Assembly (NCBI GenBank): GCA_025331445.1
Contig: JAIWNE010000048.1
Location: forward strand, 1-64,000
Direction: 5' to 3'
DNA length: 64,000 nucleotides
Origin: Blakeslea trispora
Lineage: Eukaryota; Mucoromycota; Mucoromycetes; Mucorales; Choanephoraceae
A model generated the notes under the pieces. That model searched no databases and was not told the DNA's origin. It saw only the letters and a list, made by a program, of their open reading frames with translations. Positions 56,101-64,000 of the stretch are shown piece by piece (the stretch's first letter is position 1; every line of letters starts with the position of its first letter). The position numbers were made by a program, and so were the translations under genes.

Positions 56101-58400
56101 GTGGACTTGTGAAGGACCCTTTGGCCTATTATCATACGGGCCCAGATACAGGAGACATCTGGAATCAACAGGAGGTGACCACATTTATGGAATCCTACAT
56201 GATGTATCCTAAGCAGTTTGAGCGTATCGCAATGGCAGTAGGTACCAAGACAGCATGTCAATGCGTCTTGTTCTACTACCGCAAAAAGAAGAAGATTGAC
56301 TTTAAGGCTCTGATGAAGAAGGGCAGGAGAGGAAAGGCAACAAAGCATCGAGACCGAATTGCTGCTGCTATCCGTGCCGTCACAGGCGATTCTATCAATC
56401 CACGCAAGGCAAAGAGCAAAGGATCTGCATTGATGGCTGATATTGGTGAGGCACAAGTTTCAAGAAAAGCCAAAGAGAAGGATGCTGCCGAACGCAAGAC
56501 GAGAGAGCTACGTGACCTTGAGCAAACAAATGCTTATTGGGATGGTGTTGCTGAACGCAAAAAGTCAAAACGACCTACTTCCATCGGCACAAGCAGCAGT
56601 AGTAATATCCACGCTTTGACTAGCAACAATACCACTTCCACAGCAAACAGCACTGCCACTACTAACATCAGTCATACAAACCCAGATGCTTCTCTGACTA
56701 TCACTTCCAATCATGCTACTACTACTACTGCCACCGCTGCTGCTAATACTACTACTGCTACTGCTACTGCTGCCTATGTCACAGCATTACCTACTGGGCC
56801 CACAAGTAGTGCTTCTGATGATACAAATATGATGTTGCAGCAGATTCAACCTGAAAGACGTCGCACACATTCTGCAGGTGCAAATCAGCAACGACGCAAG
56901 GGACGATCTCCTCGTGAACCAATGATGACTGAAATTGTATTGCCAAGTGAGCCAATTCATAAACGGCGCACAGAAGAAACAATTTTACCAGACAAGCAGG
57001 AGTCACCAGTTGCAGGAGGTGACGATAAACAGTCTATTGCGAGCACAAAATGGTCAGAGCGCGAAAAGGAGTTGGCTGTTGAGGGATTTAAGAAACACGG
57101 GCGCGATTTTACTCAAGTAGCAAGTTTAGTCAAGACCAAAACAGAAGAGCAATGTCGCAACTTTTACCATAACTTTAAAAGAAAGTTTGGCCCAAATGCC
57201 TTCCAAGAAGATGAAGTCGCTACGCCACAACAACAACAACCTTCATCTTCAGTAACCACGCCACAACCTATCCTTCCACACACTCCTATACAGCACCCCT
57301 CAAGCGCTCAGCCAGCACTCGCTGAAGATATCAGTGCGCTTAGTGGCCGTACCGACCTCAAGGCCGAAGAGGAAGATGCTGCTGCTGCTCTTGTGGGCAT
57401 GTTTCAAATGGGTGCTAATACGCCTAGAGAAGAAGCCAACAAGACGCTGGCTTCATCTTCTTCGAGAGTAAGAATGCCCAGTAACAATGTATTTGAGAAA
57501 GGACCTTCAATAGCAAATGCGCCTTCACCTGTCTTGAGTGGATCCACTTCTTTAGCTTCAGTCACTCAGCAAAAGCGCCGTCGTGTACACTCTGCTTCAA
57601 ATCGATCCGAGGTTTTAGAAGACACATCAACTGAATGGGCTAGTGATTCAGATTACAGTAATCCTCGTTCGGGAGGTCGCAAACTGGGTCGTACAAACGC
57701 ACTTGCATCAGAATCAAACAAACGACCAGCCTATTCTTCGTATTGGTCTGTATCCGAACGGAATGACTTTCAGACCTATTTGGCCATGTATGGTCGTGAT
57801 TGGGATAAGATAGCCAACGCAATGAAAACCAAGACAGTCATTCAAGTGCGCAATTTCTACACGAACAATGAAGAGAAGATGCACCTAAAGATACTAGTTG
57901 ATCACCATCATCCACGTCAACAACAAACACAACAGCCACAGCGACTACCCCGATCTCAACCACCACAACCACCACAGCAACAGGATACATTAAGGACATC
58001 TTATGAAAAAACACATTTTCAAGCACTCCAGAGCTTTCCTTTCCCTGCACCTATTCCCGAGCAATCAAGTTCGCTTCAATCTTCACCTTCTTCCAAAAAT
58101 GTAGCCCTGCCGCCACCACCATCATCACCATCGTCTTACCCAGTTGGGTCACGACCTAATTACTATACATCGTCGCCACCCTCGCAACCACACATTCCTT
58201 TGTCTTCCTCAAATACAGACGTATATGACACTCGAAACTATGCAACATCACGACCTCAATCACCAATACAGCAATCAAAGCCTACTGTAACAAAGCCTCC
58301 TACCAGTCAACCTGCAGTAACTAAGGTAGCAGATCTATTAAACAATGACGATCCTGCAGAGCCAAATCAAAATAGCTGGGAGACTTGGTTTGGAAGTTGA
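53161..58400 (+). CDS. SNT1/N-CoR-like SANT-domain corepressor
   Basis: Five exons (53161-53438, 53504-53631, 53707-53974, 54037-54542, 54622-58400) give 1652 aa in frame. Intron 4 has a tandem acceptor, so 1651 aa is equally possible. The N-terminus is Arg/Asp/Ser-rich with RERDRERDRD stretches. A long Pro/Gln/Ser tract, an acidic region and coiled coils follow. Three SANT/Myb domains are visible near residues 903 (IWNQQEVTTFMESYMMYPKQ), 1202 (KWSEREKELAVEGFKKHGRD) and 1433 (YWSVSERNDFQTYLAMYGRD), each with aromatic spacing. Paired SANT domains of this type define Snt1 of the Set3 histone-deacetylase complex and animal N-CoR/SMRT. Predicted nuclear scaffold for HDAC recruitment. The third SANT domain is extra compared with the usual two. 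Confidence 0.85.
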
Positions 58401-58736
58401 GGATATCATTCATTACTACAATAAACATTCATCTTGAAAAATAAGGTTGGCAGTAATATTGCGGGAGTAATTACATGGCATTAAGCAACAATAAGTGTCT
58501 CTCTCATTTTTCTTTTTTTGTACACAGTTTTTTTTTTTTCCTCCTTTGTTGTCGTCTGTCTTTTTTTTTTTCTCCTTTTTTTTTTCTCTCTCTCTCTTTC
58601 TTTTATAACCCAAAAAAAAAATAGCCAGAGTAGACTACATACAACCATTAGTTACAATAAATAATAATAAAAAAGGGGGGAAGCATAAGATTCTCTTCTT
58701 CTCTTTTACTCTTGTATTTTTTTTCTTTTTGCTATC
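58401..58736. other. Intergenic between SNT1-like and AGC kinase genes
   Basis: 336 bp with long T/C-rich tracts near 58530-58600 and a G-run at 58676. No gene. Confidence 0.45.
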
Positions 58737-60625
<1,889 letters not shown>

Positions 60626-61057
60626 AATGCAAAGAAAAAAGAAAGCGTGTATACATTGTATATGTGATGTAAAAAAAAAAAATGTTGACCATAGCTACTC
60701 TAGAGCAGTTTAATTCTTAAGATGATATCCTGTCATTAAACAATGTTCTGCTCTTAAAATGAGCAGAGTGAATGCATAAATAAAAAAAAAAAAAAAAAGC
60801 AATTAAGCATGATATGGAGCCATATAGAGACATGCTTGTTTGCAAACATTAAAAATTACTTTAAAAAGAAAAATAGACTGTGATAATAAGAGCAAAGCGA
60901 AATTTGAGAAAATGAAAGCCGCCCTTTGGTAAAAAAAAAAAAGAGGCCGCACTTTGGGAATTGAAAAACCGTTCTTTGGCGTTGGAACGACTGTACTGAT
61001 GCTGCAGTCAAAAGAAAAATATATATAAAAAATCAGGAGACTAATTAATTCTATGGT
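60626..61057. other. Convergent intergenic region with a short repeat cluster
   Basis: Between the ends of the kinase (+) and HECT (-) genes. Three related motifs occur: GCCGCCCTTTGG (60918), GCCGCACTTTGG (60946) and CCGTTCTTTGG (60969), spaced 28 and 23 bp. They look like a small degenerate array or an old element end. Confidence 0.5.
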
Positions 61058-63676
61058 TTATTTTACATAGAATCCTTGACTTTCTTGAATGGCCATGAGT
61101 AGCATCTTTTCAAGTTTTGCTTTTGTATGATACTTGTATAATATGAGCTGATTAAAGCATGTATGTGCAGAAGGCAATCGATCGCTATCACCATTATTAC
61201 CACAGACAATCATCAGATGTAGCTGAGTAGCTCCTGTTGCTGGAATACGATCACTCCCTGTTACAAACATGAGTAGTTTACGTTGTATTGCTGGTTTCAT
61301 GTTTTTCATAATATCCCAGAAATTTCTACAAGAAGAAAGTGTTAGACTTTATGTTTCATTGTGGCATGACAACTTACATAATAGTCTCTTCGTGCTTATC
61401 AAAACCGATGTATTCTGTCTGCCCTCTAAGATCATCAATCGCAAGCGGTTCATCACTTCCTCGAACCAATAGCTCAATTTCTTCAGGTCGGAATAGAGAT
61501 AAGGCATTACCGCCACAGACATAATAAAAGCCACGCTTAAATGCACCAAATTGCCGCTCTATGCTTTTGTTTAACAAGAAGTCTACATAGAGTGATACAA
61601 ACTCTTTTCGATTGTGTTGATTCACTGCAAGCTGTTCACCGTTCTGTATCAGTGGAACGCAATGCCGTTGTCCAAAGACTTCTACTTCGGCAACAAACGA
61701 TCGGCAAAATACCTCCTCTACATCACCCTCAAATGTAAGCAACTGCTCAAATCCTTTTGCCAAAGATGGTCGAAAGGACCGGAGGTCATGAAGTCCAACA
61801 GGTAAATTCAGTAGTTTTTTATAGCAGGCGGTAGGTAAATGGACATCAAGGATCGTTGAATTATAGATGGCTAATCCAAGAACAATGCCGACCAAAAAGA
61901 ATTGATCTTCATTCTCAAAACTAGCGGGATTAAACCAACATAGATTGGAATCTTCATCATATGTAAACATGCCATACTGTGGATCAAAAAGAGATCGAAC
62001 AAGTAGCAAAAACCATTCTTTCCGCAGTCCGCCCGCATCAACACCATCTTCACCCACAAACTCAATCCTTAGTGATTTCTTCAAGTCAACTTTGTTTTGT
62101 GCTAATTGCCTCAATGAGTCTTCAATCAAGTTTTCTCGAGAAACTCGTAGGACAAGGTAAGGATTGGATATCTTTTGGTGAAAAATCATATTGAAGAAAG
62201 CTTCTCGCCACTTTGTCTCCATCTGTTGTTTTGCATCTGACTCAACAATTTTCATTTTAGAACCCATACTGATTAAAAAGGGGTATTGGCAAAAGGCAAA
62301 CTTGCCCGACCTTGACTGCCATAACTCAAAATCGCCCATGAGGTTAATGTAGTCTGCCATGGTATTATAGAATTCTGATATAGGCACTTTGTTTACTTGA
62401 TTATTAGCAGCAACTGATTTAGTAGTATGTTAGCATCTTTTTATATGATGCAAACACCATGCAACAAAACTTACACAATAAAGCCATCACACGTGAAGCA
62501 CTGATAATTTTCCAATCTGACTCATAGGCTGCTGGCAGTGATAATTGACTGCGACATGCTCTTGAAATTCGATGGCTAAGGAAGACATGAACTAGATCCA
62601 TTTTCAGTCTAAATTTTCTTGTAGGATAACTGAAAAACAATCATGCAACATGTTATTACAAATCAACCCTGAAGGGGAAAAAAAAAGACAGACAAAAATG
62701 ACCTGTACAAACCTTGAAAGCCAATTGACTAACGCATGATGGCATTCGTTTCCTAAGCAACTAAGAATTCCAAAAATACGTTTAAGAAGGCTATGATGAT
62801 ACTTTGTTTCTGCGGGAAAGTTGTGTTGTAGTAGTAAAGGATTTTCCAAAATGATCATCAGAAATCTAATATCTGTTATGCTGCGTAAAGGCAATCCTGG
62901 CCTCTTTAGCAGGCGCTCAACAGCAGACATCATAGCTCGAATAACATTGATAGGCTAAAGAATATGTGTCACAATTTGACATGTACTCAAAAATCATTTA
63001 AAATCTTACCAAGTCAAGTATAATTCGGTAAGCCTCCTTTGTATCTTCTAAATCAATGCCGCTTTCTTCCAAAGTAGTATCTTTGCTCTATATAAAGAAA
63101 AAAAAACATAGAAATAAATAAAACAGAGAAAAAAAAGGGGCTATTATATTACAATGATAACTTACATTTGAAAAACTATTGTTCAAACAAATCCAATTAC
63201 CAAAGCTTATTTCAATCAGTTTCTCAACAGGTTCATAGAATTTTTCAAGATCCAAATCATCAAGTGCTTTCTTTTTCTCTTTGGACCTGCAAGCATGCAC
63301 AGTTTTTTTGAGTAATTTGAGTGTGAGCGACTGACCAGCAAAAGGCTGTCGGACATGCAGTTTAAGATCATTAATGGTATCACAAACAGGACAACGAAAT
63401 CGAGATACATGGTGAGGATATTTCAGTTCACTTTAAGCAGAGTCGTTAGTGACTGCAAAAACATGAAAAGAAAATAAGCTACCTGTTGCAACACATGCAG
63501 TTTCCTGTGACTGACTGAATGATCTGTTAGCAAGTGGATCGTTGACATTGACTATTACATACGATCGATTCAACCTGTCGAGATTCCAAGGCATCGTGAA
63601 CAGAAAGAGAATTTACTTGTTGTTCCAAGGATACAAGAGGGTTCTCTTTATTCAAGTCAAAAGGCTTTTCTGTCAT
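61058..63676 (-). CDS. HECT-type E3 ubiquitin ligase, Hul4-like
   Basis: Eight exons (63676-63563, 63514-63483, 63430-63166, 63087-63010, 62954-62713, 62629-62475, 62413-61378, 61325-61058) give 729 aa in frame. The N-terminus has a small Cys pair motif (GNCMCCN...FRCPVC) as in Hul4. A helical middle region leads to SEFYNTMADYINLMGDFELW and the HECT domain: RIEFVGEDGVDAGGLRKEWF, the N-lobe, then ATGATQLHLMIVC and LPSAHTCFNQLILYKY with catalytic Cys697. Accepts ubiquitin from an E2 and transfers it to substrates. In yeast Hul4 acts on misfolded or stalled-translation products; the substrate here is unknown. The exact donor of intron 1 has alternatives. Confidence 0.88.
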
Positions 63677-64000
63677 TTATGTGTTTAGAAATGAGAACGA
63701 GAGTCAAAAAAAATTAAAATAAATTCGAGTTTTGAGAATTAGAGGAAACTCCCATTTTCATCCTAGACTTTTTTTTTTTCTTTTGCTAAGCGCATATGAA
63801 AACAAGAATGAGTCTGTAGCCTCTTTGATTTGTGGCAATAAACGACAGAGCTTGTTTAGAAGAACGCTTTATTCATTTGCTGATGAACTTGTACCTACTT
63901 TTTCTTTCTTTAACAAGAAAGTGGATATGGCTATGTATTATTGGGAGATAGCAGCGTTTTCTCCTGTAGGATCAATATATAATTTTGCTTGAAGAGTTGC
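63677..64000. other. Promoter side of the HECT gene, window end
   Basis: An open plus-strand frame (63732-63992) has no recognisable domain and starts in a region expected to be promoter. Left uncalled. Confidence 0.4.

Noticed and set aside
63732..63992. 86-codon plus-strand ORF at the window end
   Set aside because: Lies in the expected promoter of the HECT gene, no domain, composition like translated AT-rich DNA.

Overview
The window looks like AT-rich nuclear DNA of an early-diverging filamentous fungus, most likely Mucoromycota and probably Mucorales. Genes carry many short GT-AG introns of about 45-80 bp, often with CTAAC-type branch sites. Fungal families are present (UPF0658, Tvp18, DUF1765, Hal4-type and Fpk1-type kinases, Snt1). 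Intergenic DNA is full of long A/T runs. The organism call is inference from gene content, not a database match. No rRNA, tRNA, CRISPR or viral hallmark gene was seen. Exon models were built by hand, and every multi-exon model described as intact closes in frame from ATG to stop.

Host genes, left part (4.5-27.2 kb): a Gcn4-like bZIP factor (-), an unrecognised three-exon gene (-), a Dnf-type P4-ATPase lipid flippase (-), an apparently intact Tc1-like transposon, a UPF0658 membrane protein (+), a second bZIP paralogous to the first (+), a DUF1765-like protein (+), and a SET-domain methyltransferase (-) whose stop lies only 15 bp from the DUF1765 stop.

Transposon cluster (27.6-45.6 kb): layered mobile DNA. 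Its frame appears to be one large MULE-type element of about 16 kb. Both ends carry the same 22-bp-period repeat array (AGATTRCRC plus 13 AT-rich bases) in inverted orientation. Just inside each array lies an intact gene pointing inward. On the left is a helix-turn-helix protein with a PD-(D/E)XK-nuclease-like C-terminus. On the right is a seven-exon MULE transposase whose last codons overlap an OTU-protease ORF. Between and around them are a decayed second MULE, three Tc1-like or MITE insertions, a different TA-targeting DDE element, a second nuclease-like gene, a Gcr1_C-domain (Crypton-like) remnant and other broken ORFs. This is the most unusual part of the window.

Host genes, right part (46-63.7 kb): a Hal4/Sat4-type kinase (+), a CSC1/OSCA-type channel (+), an unusually short tropomyosin (+), Tvp18 (-) divergent from an Snt1/N-CoR-like SANT corepressor (+), an Fpk1/Kin82-type AGC kinase (+) and a Hul4-type HECT ubiquitin ligase (-). 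Several genes touch related processes: the Dnf-type flippase and its expected Fpk1-type activating kinase, Golgi proteins (Tvp18, UPF0658), and ion or osmotic homeostasis (Hal4-type kinase, CSC1).
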